Shown here in pieces: positions 48,811 to 58,822 of a stretch of 64,000 bases of DNA. The notes below the pieces were generated by a model, which ran no database searches, was not told the origin of the DNA, and worked only from the letters and a program-made list of their open reading frames with translations. The translations under genes and the position numbers were made by a program. Source of the DNA: Henckelia pumila (lineage: Eukaryota; Streptophyta; Magnoliopsida; Lamiales; Gesneriaceae); the NCBI RefSeq assembly GCF_033568475.1, contig NW_027331831.1:14942001-15006000 (forward strand), written 5' to 3'. Position 1 is the first letter of the stretch. Every line of letters starts with the position of its first letter.

Positions 48811-49308
48811 CTTGTTGTTGACTATGTCTCAAAATGGGTGGAAGAAAAGACCACCCGTACTGATGATTCTAAAGTTGTTGTAGAGTTTATCCAGCACAAT
48901 CTTTTTTCTAGGTTTGGGATTCCACGAGCCATCATCAGTGATAGAGGAACGCACTTCTGCAACCAAACTATGGCCAGTTTGCTAAAAAAGTAGCATATGA
49001 CGCACAGGATCTCCTCTGCATACCATCCACAATCCAATGGTCAGGCTAAAGTTTCAAACAGAGAAATCAAGTCCATCCTAGAAAAGACCGTGAATCCTAC
49101 AAGAAAGGACTGGAGCTTGCGCTTGGATGATGCCTTGTGGGCTTATAGAACCGCGTTCAAGACGCCGATTGGAATGTCCCCATATCGACTGATTTTTGGA
49201 AAACCATGCCATCTTCCAGTAGAATTGGAGCATAGAGCCTATTGAGCTATCAAAAACTTTAACATGTAGATGGATGAGAGTGGCGAGCACCGAAAGCTGC
49301 AGTTGCAA
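45460..49308 (+). pseudogene. Gypsy pol remnant: protease, RT, RNase H, integrase
   Basis: The linker and protease have DLGAS at 46125-46139. RT has VCIDYRKLN near 47165 and FMDD at 47463-47474. RNase H has [10 protein letters not shown] near 47910 and TEKELLA near 48030. The integrase zinc-binding region is near 48528-48655 (H, C-x2-C), and the core has DFMGPF near 48740 and SDRGTHF near 48940. In-frame stops occur near 45978, 46719, 47413, 48991 and 49243, several being TGG-to-TGA or CAG-to-TAG. A (AT)19 tract lies in the integrase frame without closing it. Sequence ends mid-integrase at the junction near 49308. Confidence 0.88.
48771..48808 (+). repeat. (AT)19 microsatellite inside the integrase frame
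   Basis: Reads as alternating Tyr-Ile codons between SSYG and [10 protein letters not shown], so the frame stays open. The normal family protein has only one or two such residues here. Confidence 0.9.
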
Positions 49309-49618
49309 GGGACCGTACTGTACGCTAACCAAAACCCACTGGTTCTTGCAGGCACTATCAGTGATACCTAGGGAATCATGGGGCGATGTTGCTAGGCTCT
49401 CTTATCATAATTCGATGGGCAAGTCGGAAATTGTTGTTCCGAGTCACAAGGATTTGTGGGCCCACGGCTAGCTGTATCCCTCAACCATTGAGGGTTACAC
49501 AAGTAATAGATTTCTAATCCCCGTTGAGATAATTAAATTTAATGAGTTAAATTTAGCGAATGAGAAGTAAAACTTCTCATTCGCTAAATTTAATCCCACG
49601 GCTAGCTGTATCCCTGAA
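49306..49618 (+). repeat. Rearranged copia LTR fragment with snap-back
   Basis: 49306-49568 matches, in inverted orientation, the middle of the copia LTRs at 51081-52933 and 58823-60740. It ends in a 22-bp inverted repeat (arms 49547-49568 and 49572-49593, 3-bp loop). Then CCCACGGCTAGCTGTATCCCT, already present at 49461-49481, appears again at 49595-49615. Neither end is an LTR terminus, so this is a rearranged fragment. Confidence 0.85.
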
Positions 49619-51067
49619 CCCGGATTTTTAAGAAAATTAATTTTTGGATAAATTTGAATTTTTGGAAAATTTATATATTTAGTCCAATAAATTAAATTTC
49701 ATGAAAATTAATTATTTTGGTACAATTGATAATAAAATATGATTTTATATATAAAATTAGGTTTTATGTATAAAATATGATTTATGGATAAATTAGATAA
49801 AATATGATTTTATCTGTTTAAATATATTGCCATTTAGAATTGCATGTTATCCAATCATTTATTTGAATTAAATAATTGGATAAAAGGATGATCGATTGTC
49901 ATGACCAATTTTTAGGTGTATGTTAAGTTGTTTACATTTGGTTTTTATTATTGTTGTTGGGTTTTATTAATGGGCTTGTATTATGGCCCAATTTGATTTG
50001 TCATTTATAATAAAAGTGGGCCTGGTTTATGGCCCGTTCCCACCCTTAAATATGTATCCCCTACTTGTCATTGAAATTTATTGTAAATTTATTAGACTTA
50101 GTGGGAGATAAACATTTGAAGACAATGGTGGGCCCAGCAGACGATAAGGACCGAAAAAATGTAAATTGGAAGCACAATGTAATAGGATTGCAATGCATAC
50201 TTGCATATCACCTAGGATTGGACTTAGACTCGTAATTGGCAACCACGGGTCGATTAAATCTAGGCATCGATCATCCTTTATTTAATATTTGATATTATTG
50301 TTGTATGTATGTTTAGACTAAATTGCATGAATCCCGCAAGCATACAAATTTATTAAATGATGAGACAAATTTTCAAAATTAAAATCCCTCATTTTAAATA
50401 TGATTTAAAATTAATATCAAGTTTAATAAAAGAGAAATTAAATATAGTTTATATTTTCCTACCTTCCATCAACTATCAATGCATGATAGATGCTAACCGC
50501 GACCGTGGTCCATCTCATATTATTGGGAAAGCCCGTTCGCCGGAAAGCTGTACATTGGGTAGACAATTGTTGAAAGTTGAGGGAACTCCCATGGGATCAC
50601 CTCATATTATTGGGGGTCCACATGGCGATCGTCCATCACAACTTAATATTGATGGGTCAACTTGACATATCACTTTAAACGGCGTCATATTATTGGGCCC
50701 TTTATTGGATATGAGGTAAAAAACCATGGAGGTTGCTCTAGCAGCAATTGAACTCTACCTTTTTAAAATTATAATTGGCTGATTTTATTTGGAACTATAA
50801 TTTGTAAATTGGGCTTCATGTTCCTACTAAAGAAAATGGTTTTCTCATTTTCACTAGAGGGTGGTGAAATCGTTAAAATAATGGGAGAGTAATTCAGAAA
50901 ATTAAACTCGCCTTATGATTCCCTAGCTGCGCGCCAGGCGGCGGTTGTCCGATGCCCTTTCGAGCAGCGGGCAGTCCCAAAATTTTTTTTTTCTTCGTTT
51001 TCTTTGAAAACCGAGGCTTGGTACAATTTTTGATAAAATTTTAATCGTAAGATCTGAGAGCAACCTG
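49619..51067 (-). other. Non-coding internal region, probably of a copia-type non-autonomous element
   Basis: Lies between the rearranged LTR fragment and the primer site at 51068-51079. The part next to the primer site (about 50800-51067) reads as a retrotransposon leader on the minus strand. No gag or pol motif is seen. The motif CATATTATTGGG occurs three times (50516-50527, 50603-50614, 50686-50697) at 83-87 bp intervals. Strand is inferred from the primer site. Confidence 0.5.
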
Positions 51068-51079
51068 GCTCTGATACCA
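51068..51079 (-). other. Primer binding site, initiator tRNA-Met type
   Basis: Minus strand TGGTATCAGAGC, two bases inside the LTR end at 51081, the standard plant copia primer site. It shows that the LTR at 51081-52933 is a 5' LTR with its internal region to the left. Confidence 0.88.
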
Positions 51080-51080
51080 C

Positions 51081-52933
51081 TGTTGGAACACATTCTCAGA
51101 TCTGTCAGATTTGATACCCGTAGCAGCGAAAGGTTTTAAATTTTTATTTTTGGATCTGGAACGATTCCAAATCATGAGTATCAAAACCTTACGACTAAAA
51201 TAAATAAGTAAAATAAAACAAGATTAAATTTTACCTCTCAAGTCTCAACTTGAGGTTATGGACTCCAACAGATAAATCTGCTCTTCTTGTATATCCCAGA
51301 AACTGATGACTCGATCGATCAACTCCTGAATCAGGTCCACGAACAGAAATCTAAACCCTAAGACAGACTGCACTAGAAATTCTATCAGAAGTTTCTGTGA
51401 AGAGATTTAACAGATCTGATCTGCTAAACCAAACTGCAATTTTTGAAAATTGCAGACTGGAATTTTCGAACAGGAGAGGGGAGGGGCGGCCAAACCTAGG
51501 GAGAGTGCTCTCTAGGTTTCGAAAATTATGAGCTCCTTGTGTGTAATTTTTGTACTGCAATAACTTATTTATAACATGGGCTGCTAACAGCTTAGGGCTC
51601 ATTAGTCATAAGTTCAAGCCTGACAAGCAAAACCCGCATGTTCAGAAATTAATATAAAATTCATCGTGACTCAAATTGATAAATCAATTTTACCAATGTG
51701 TATAGAAATCTTTTCTGCATATTTTAAAGTCAAGATAAATTTTTTGAATTCAAATTCAGTGGTTTCCAAAAATGGCATCCCTATGTCATTTTAGGAAATC
51801 TCACTCCCTCTACTCATCAATAAGAAGTCCTACTTCTCATTCGCTAAATTTAACTCATTAAATTAAATTATCTCAACAGGGATTAGAAATCTATTACTTG
51901 TGTAACCCTCAATGGTTCAGGGATACAACTAGCCGTGGGCCCACAACTCCTTGTGACTCGAAACAACAATTTCTAACTTGCCCATCGAATCATGGTAAGA
52001 GCGCCTAGCAACATCGCCCCATGATTCCCTAGGTATCACTGATAGTGCCTGCAAGAACCAGTGGGTTTTGGTTAGCGTACAGTACGGTCCCTTCATCCAT
52101 ATATCCTGATCGAATCAACAATCATTGGTATATCGAGAGTCGTTCGAGATTTGATAACTATGCAATGCATCTTGAAGATCAAATAGTGACATCGCATGTA
52201 CAACTAGAAAACCAAGTAACCTAAAGAAAATCATGTACTCTGGCCAGAGATTTGTCACACTAATATCTCCTCAGATCGCATAGGATATCCATACTCGCAA
52301 GCGTGTGGTGAATCCTTGACAACAAAGCATTGACTCCTATATGTGTCGTAACTGTACCCAATCTCGACATCTGATGACCCTCATGGAGTCGATAAACGAG
52401 TCAAAGTACAGTACTTGCATATATAGTCTCCATGATGTTTCAAGTAGTAAGGACTAATGGTGTACAACCAAAACCACGGAATTATCCACTCAATTAGTGA
52501 AAACCACTTGGAAAGTCCGAGTAGGGTAGTTCGATCATCCATCCAATGAATATCCATTTGCATGCTTCGAACATCTCTATGTTCCATACCAATAAAACGT
52601 GGTACTCGACATCGCAAATGCCAGTCTCAATCTCGAGCGATCCTTATCATTATTGCGGACGACTCAATTGACTAAGAACTGGTTTAGAATATACAGTGCT
52701 TATAAGATGTGTTTCATGATAGTCATCCATATTCACTATCACATCTTACGTGCACTCTAGTATATTCAAGGTTTTTATCTAAATATCGTATAGTACATCA
52801 CAACATAATAATATGATAAAAGATAAAGTAAATGCCAATAAAAAGTATAAATTATATTAAACAAATATTGTTTACAAATAGAGTCATAAAGACCCTTAGC
52901 CACAAGTTGGCTGACAGGGCACCCACACTTTCA
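51081..52933 (-). repeat. Copia 5' LTR (1853 bp)
   Basis: Plus-strand ends TGTTGGAACACATTC and CACACTTTCA. It aligns end to end with the LTR at 58823-60740, for example over CTAGGTATCACTGATAGTGC and TTGTGACTCG. At 52933 it abuts, at a true LTR terminus, the interior of a chromovirus LTR. Confidence 0.88.
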
Positions 52934-53820
52934 ATGCATGAAGTTATCGAGTAACTTTTTAAGATCACGACATAAAAGTTTATGAAAGGAATCATGATGT
53001 TTTGATGAATGTTTTATGGCATACAAGTCATACAAATATGGAATGTTATGATGAAATGATAATGATATGATATGAAAAATGAATGATATGTTGATGCATG
53101 AAAATATTTTGATGTCTTATGTGTCTTTGTGGTGGCAATACGGGAACGGTACTCCGGTTTGGGCTCCGGAGGGGCCCTCCCAAATATGGCTCAATGTACG
53201 GGTTAGGTACTCCGGGATGAGCTTCGGATGGGCCTACGAAAATGAATGAACAAATGTTACGAAGCGTAATGCCATATGATTGTTGATCAACAAGAAAAGA
53301 TGAATGTGCCCATTATGATGGTTGCCACAATTTCGCATAATTCGTCACCAAATGATAAGTTTATGTTATGTTATATTATGTTATGTTATGTTATGTTATG
53401 TTACGTTTAAATGATAATTGAAATCTCATGATTTTTACTGCATAAACTTGCTAAGTCTTTAGACTCACTATACTTTAATGGTGCAGGTAATGAGGATGAC
53501 ATTTATGCATATGTCGACGACCAGGCATGAATAAGTGAAAGGAGTCGGACCGGCGGGCGATGCATGAGTGTGCTCTGTGATGAGTGTGTTATGTGTTAAG
53601 TGTGCTATGCTATGTCTTGAGTTATTTGCAACTTTATGATGTATTTTAAGGTTGTAAGCAAGTTTTATAAATTTTAAGGTTTGGATTTGGTTTGTAAACT
53701 ATTCTGAAATGTTTTAAGTAAGGTTTGATGTATGCATACATCTTTCAAAAATTTTCTTTTCCCCGTCAGTTCTAAGGTCATGTTAGTTTTGTAACATCTT
53801 CATCGGTTGAGGGCGTTACA
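52934..53820 (+). repeat. 5' LTR of the chromovirus, 3' portion (887 bp)
   Basis: Ends GAGGGCGTTACA directly before the primer site. The beginning is missing: 52933 is the terminus of a copia LTR. It contains a TTATG microsatellite (53361-53402). Confidence 0.8.
53361..53402. repeat. (TTATG)n microsatellite
   Basis: About eight copies of a 5-bp unit, one variant. Confidence 0.95.
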
Positions 53821-53823
53821 GTT

Positions 53824-53835
53824 TGGTATCAGAGC
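53824..53835 (+). other. Primer binding site, initiator tRNA-Met type
   Basis: TGGTATCAGAGC, three bases after the LTR end TTACA. Confidence 0.9.
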
Positions 53836-54035
53836 AGTTCGCTCTGGGTCTTCTTGAAACGCTCATGCATACTCGCCACGACTCCAACGCTCCGTCTTCA
53901 TGTCTGTAAGTTATGAGTTTTATGTGATTATGTGAATGATAATGAGATGAGTTATATGTATACGACATGTATATTAAGTTTATCTATGTTGTAAATCATG
54001 ACTGAGCGGTGTGGATAATGTTGGACTTTAGGACT

Positions 54036-55050
54036 ATGGCATCTCGTAGGGGAAACAACGCCAATAACAATGACGACTGTGAACCGAATAATCAAAACAA
54101 TCAGAACAACCAGTTTTTGGTGGGATTAACTGTCTTACTCCAAGAACAAAGTCGTGTTCAGGGAGCTCAGATCCAAAAGTTGCTTCAAGCCCAGACGACT
54201 AATGTTGGAAATAACCATACTGCACCTAATCAGAACCCTATCTACAAGAGGTTCTTAGAGTTGGGACCACCTGAGTTCAAAGGAGAGACTGATCCTTTGA
54301 TAGCGAAACAATGGTTCCAAGCTATGGAGACTGCTTTTGAATTCATGCAGATCACGGATGCAGATAGATTGAGATGTGCTACCTATATGTTCCGCGATGA
54401 TGCTCGTATTTGTTGGAATTGAGCCAAGGTATCGTTGAACCTAACTACCCTTACTTGGAATGGATTCAAGGATGTGTTCTATGGCAAATATTTCACAGTG
54501 AGCACCCGAACCCATTTGGCCAGAGAGTTTTTGGAAATCCGCCAAGGAAACATGTCGATTGCAGAGTATGTGAAAAAGTTTGAAAGGGGAAGATACTTTG
54601 TACCGATGATTGCTGGTGATCCTGCTGAAGAGTTGAAACACTTTAAGGAGGGGTTGAATGCCTCCATTAAAAAAAATGTTATACTAAGTGGAGCGCTCAC
54701 TTACAAAGATGCGGTGGATCAGGCCATGTTGTCCGAAAAGAACAGAAATGACATTATCAGAGAGTCACAGGCAAAGAGGTCTAGTTATCAGGGTCGAGAC
54801 CAGCAAGGAAGTTTTAGAAGAAATAGGCCATACCAAGCCCCACCCCAACACCGACCGTACCAACAGCAGCAACCTCGACCTCAGAGGCAGAAACAGTTGG
54901 CTCTACCATCACCAAAACCGGCAACTGCACCAACATCTTGTCAAAAATGTGGAAAACTTCACTCAAGTCAATGCATGGCAGGGACTGGAGTATGTTTTCT
55001 TTGCAAAAATCCAGGGCACTATTGAAAAGATTGCCCTCAATCCAAAGAAC
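54036..55050 (+). pseudogene. Chromovirus gag remnant
   Basis: Starts MASRRGNNAN at 54036. The retrotransposon gag domain (FKGETDPLIAKQWF near 54280; AREFLEIRQGNMSIAEYVKKF near 54510-54580) is split by a TGA at 54421. A basic Gln/Pro-rich stretch follows. The zinc knuckle (C-x2-C, H, C) near 54990-55040 is interrupted by a TGA right after the HY pair. The frame from 54423 on is otherwise open to 55025. Confidence 0.85.
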
Positions 55051-58000
55051 CGGTAAGAGGACGAGTTTTTGCAACGGCACGTGATCAAGTGGATCCGAAT
55101 ACAACCATCGTTACATGTATGATTAATGTTTCCAGTAATCCCGCTCGTGTCTTAATTGATACTGGAGCTACACATTCATTCATATATGTTGAATTTTTCG
55201 GGTTTGGTACCGGATAAGTCAATATCGGGATTTAGTATATCCTTGCCTTCAGGTGAAGAATTGAGTAGTGATTTGATTATCAGAGGATGCAGGGTCATGA
55301 GTTGCTCGCTGATCTTATTATCCTAAATATGTCTGACTTCGACGTGATATTTGGGATGGATTGGTTGTCTCGATACGAGGCTACCATAAACTGTAAACGA
55401 AGGACGGTTTCCTTGAAAACTAAGGATGGAGAATCGTTTCTATTCCATGCCACACCGAAAAAATAATTCATCTCTTTTAATTTCAGTGGGTAAGGCATGG
55501 CAACTATTGAATAAAGGATGTGCAGGTTTCCTTGCAAGTGTTACTTGCAACCAAGAATTACCTCGACCGAAACTTGAAGACGTCGAGGTAGTGAGAGATT
55601 TCTCAAAAGTATTTCCTGATGATATTGCAGGATTACCTCCAGTTAAGGAGGTAGAATTTGGGATTGAATTAATGCCCAAAACTCAACCAGTTTCCAAAGC
55701 ACCATACAGGTTAGCACCGACTGAAATGAAGGAATTGAAGGAGCAGCTACAAGAGCTACTCAATAAAGGCTTCATTAGACCGAGTGTATCGCCTTGGGGT
55801 GCACCGGTATTGTTTTTCAAAAAGAAAGATGGGTCTATGAGACTGTGCATTGATTATAGAAAGCTGAACCGAGTAACAGTGAAAAACAAATACCCACTGC
55901 CTAGGATAGATGATTTGTTTGACCAGTTACAAGGGGCAGTAGTGTTCTCCAAGATTGATTTGAGATCAGGTTACCACCAATTGAAGGTGAAAGATGAAGA
56001 TATTCATAAAACGGCTTTCAGGACTCGTTATGGCCACTACAAGTTATTAGTCATGCCGTTTGGAGTTACAAATGCACCGGAAGTATTTATGGATCTTATG
56101 AATAGAGTGTTCCAGACTTTCTTAGATCAGTTTGTCATAGTATTCATAGATGACATACTGATTTACTCTCGTAGTTTGGATGAACATCGTCAGCATCTAA
56201 CTACAGTCTTGCAGATTCTGAAAGAAAAACAATTGTTTGCTAAGTTCAGTAAGTGTTAATTTTGGCTAGAACAGATTGCATTTTTGGGTCACATAGTTTC
56301 GGCAAAGGGAATAGAGGTTGATCCAGCAAAGATAGAAGCAATTAAAAAATTGGGCTACTCCAAAGAATGCTACAGAGATATGGAGTTTCTTGGGATTAGC
56401 GGGTTACTATAGGAGATTTATTCAGGATTTCTCCAAAATAGCGCGTCCACTAACGTCATTAACTCGCAAAAGTGTGAAGTTTGAATGGTCTAATCAGTGT
56501 GAGAAAAGCTTTCTGGAGTTGAAAGAAAAGTTGATGATAGCACCAATACTCGCCATACCAGAAGGCACAGGTCGATTCGTAATTTATACAGATGCTTCCA
56601 AGAGTGGATTAGGGGCTGTATTGATGCAAGATGGAAAGGTAATAGCATATTCTTCACGACAGTTGAAGATTCATGAAAAGAAATACCCTACCCATGACCT
56701 CGAATTGGCAGCAGTTGTCTTCGCGCTCAAACTGTGGAGACATTACCTTTATGGTGAAAAGTGTCAGATTTTCACTGATCATAAGAGTTTGAAATACTTC
56801 TTCACCCAGAAGGAGTTGAACAAGAAACAGAAGATGGCTCGAATTGGTGAAAAATTATGATTGTGATATTAGCTACCACCCGGGTAAAGCTAATGTAGTA
56901 GTTGATGCTTTGAGTCATAATTCTGCGACTTTGAATAGAATGACAACTCAACAGGAGTTGATTGCAGATTTTGAACAACTAGGATTGGAAGTAGTTGGGC
57001 CAATGGAAGTTTTTGCCTTATCAGCCTTAAAAATCGTTCCAAGTTTGCTCGACAAGATCCGAACGGGTCAGGCTTCAGACCAGCAATTATTAACTTGGAA
57101 ACTTAAAGATGAAGCCAAAGGGGGTGCATTGTATACAGTGAAGGATGGGATCGTGCATCACAAAGGGTGAATGTGGGTACCAGCAGTAGATTCACTGAGA
57201 GAAGATGTGATGACTGAGGCCCACACTGTACCATATTCTATTCACCCAGGGAGTACAAAGATGTTCAAGGATTTACAGATGCTATACTTGTGGCCAGGTA
57301 TGAAGAAAGACATCGTTAAGTTTGTTAACGAATGTTTGACATGTCAACAGGTGAAAGTGAAACATCAAAGGCCAGCAGGACTTCTGAAACCATTACCCAT
57401 TCCCACATGGAAATGGGAATATGTCACCATGGACTTCGTGGTTGGATTGCCAATTACACCACGAAGAATGAATTCAATATGGGTGATAGTTGACAGATTG
57501 ACAAAGTCAGCTCACTTCCTACTAGTCAGAAACAACTTCTCGATGAATCAATATGCAGAGTTGTATATTCGAGAGGTAGTATGATTGCATGGAATTCCAA
57601 CAAGGATAGTCTCTGATAGGGATCCCAGGTTCACTTCAAATTTTTGGAAGAGTTTACATCATGGATTGGGAACAAAGCTAGCTTTTAGTATAACTTTTCA
57701 TCCACAGACAGATGGACAATCTGAGCGGGTGATTCAGATATTGGAGGATTTACTCAGGGCTTACACGATTGACTTCGGAAGTAATTGGGAATCGAAGTTG
57801 CCTTTAGTGGAGTTCACATATAACAATAGTTATCAAGCTACTATTGGAATGACTCCTTATGAGGCTTTGTATGGGAGAAAGTGTAGGACTCCATTACATT
57901 GGGATGAAGTGGGAGAAAGAGCTGTATTAGGGCCAGAAATAGTGCAGCAGACAGTCGACATGATAGCAAAAGTCAAGGACAAAATGTTGACGGCTCAGAG

Positions 58001-58457
58001 TCGACAGAAAAGCTATGCCGATCAAAGGCGTAGAGATTTGGAGTTTCAGGTAGGTGATCACGTGTTTTTGAAGGTGTCCTCTTGGAAGGGAGTCTTAAGA
58101 TTTGGGAAGAAAGGAAAACTGAGCCCAAGATATATAGGACCTTTCGAGATCCTAGACAAGGTTGGAACAAGAGCTTACCGAGTAGCATTGCCTCCAAACT
58201 TGGAAGGTGTACACAACGTATTCCATGTCTCGATGTTGAGAAAGTATATCTCAAATCCTTCCCACGTCATTCGCCACGAGCCAGTTCTATGGACACCAGA
58301 CTTGTCTTATGAAGAAATACCTATCCAAATTTTGGATACACAAGTCCGGAAGCTAAGAAACAAAGAGATCAAGATGGTAAAGGTCTTATGGCGCAATCAA
58401 TTAGTGGAAGAGGCTACTTGGGAGACCGAACAAGATATGCGTAGCCGATACCCATAA
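55051..58457 (+). pseudogene. Chromovirus pol remnant: protease, RT, RNase H, integrase, chromodomain-like end
   Basis: Protease DTGATHSF near 55160. [11 protein letters not shown] near 55845 and FIDD near 56145. RNase [14 protein letters not shown] near 56587 and DHKSLKYF near 56780. Integrase CxxC in ECLTCQQ near 57335, MDFVVGLP near 57430, SDRDPRFTSNFW near 57613 and the TDGQSERVIQ block near 57710. The tail (KVLWRNQLVEEATWE) is the chromodomain-like end of Tekay elements. Stops fall at 56257, 57168 and 57582, and the frame changes near 55190, 56340 and 56860. The last two TGA stops stand where relatives have arginine, consistent with CGA-to-TGA decay. Confidence 0.88.
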
Positions 58458-58495
58458 TTATTTTGTGAGTTGAATTTCGAGGACGAAATTCTTTT

Positions 58496-58509
58496 AAGGA
58501 GGGTAGAGT
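58496..58509 (+). other. Polypurine tract of the chromovirus
   Basis: AAGGAGGGTAGAGT after the conserved TTTCGAGGACGAAATTC stretch, directly before the 3' LTR start TGTAAGG. Confidence 0.8.
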
Positions 58510-58822
58510 TGTAAGGTCCGAATCCACTAAACTCGCTTACGATGATTTTAAAATAATTTTTAGTGATTTTATGTCCTTAATTATTTAAGTTATGATTTAA
58601 TGATTATGATTTCATGATTATGTTTATTTTACGTTTAACCATTTTGATTAAGTAAATTATTTCAGGTCGAGTTGATTCTGGACTCACAGAATGAGACTAA
58701 CCTATGAACGAGGTGTTAGAACGTATTTTTACGAGTGTTTTGAGTATAATATTGAAATGTTTTTGATAAATGAGTTGAGAGGTAGTAATTCTATCAGTAC
58801 AAGTCGGGATGTGTGCTCTAAT
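58510..58822 (+). repeat. 3' LTR of the chromovirus, 5' portion (313 bp)
   Basis: Starts TGTAAGGTCCGAATCC and is interrupted at 58823 by the outer end of a copia LTR. The five bases before the break are CTAAT. Confidence 0.82.

Larger units (their letters stand above)
42774..49308 (+). mobile_element. Athila-like Ty3/gypsy retrotransposon, 3'-truncated and decayed
   Basis: 5' LTR (42774-44159), tRNA-Asp-type primer site, gag, protease, RT, RNase H and integrase in order on the plus strand. Sister of the inverted copy at 1-5664. The integrase stretch runs to about 49308, where it changes abruptly into copia LTR sequence with AAG as possible microhomology. The 3' part and the 3' LTR are missing. 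Many stops are C-to-T or G-to-A type. Confidence 0.92.
52934..58822 (+). mobile_element. Tekay/Del-like chromovirus (Ty3/gypsy), LTRs truncated
   Basis: 5' LTR remainder, tRNA-Met primer site, gag, protease, RT, RNase H, integrase with a C-terminal chromodomain-like tail, polypurine tract and start of the 3' LTR, in order on the plus strand. Both LTRs are cut by copia LTR termini (52933 and 58823). The remaining LTR pieces (887 and 313 bp) do not visibly overlap, so the full LTR was at least about 1.2 kb. Coding frames carry stops and a frameshift. Confidence 0.9.
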
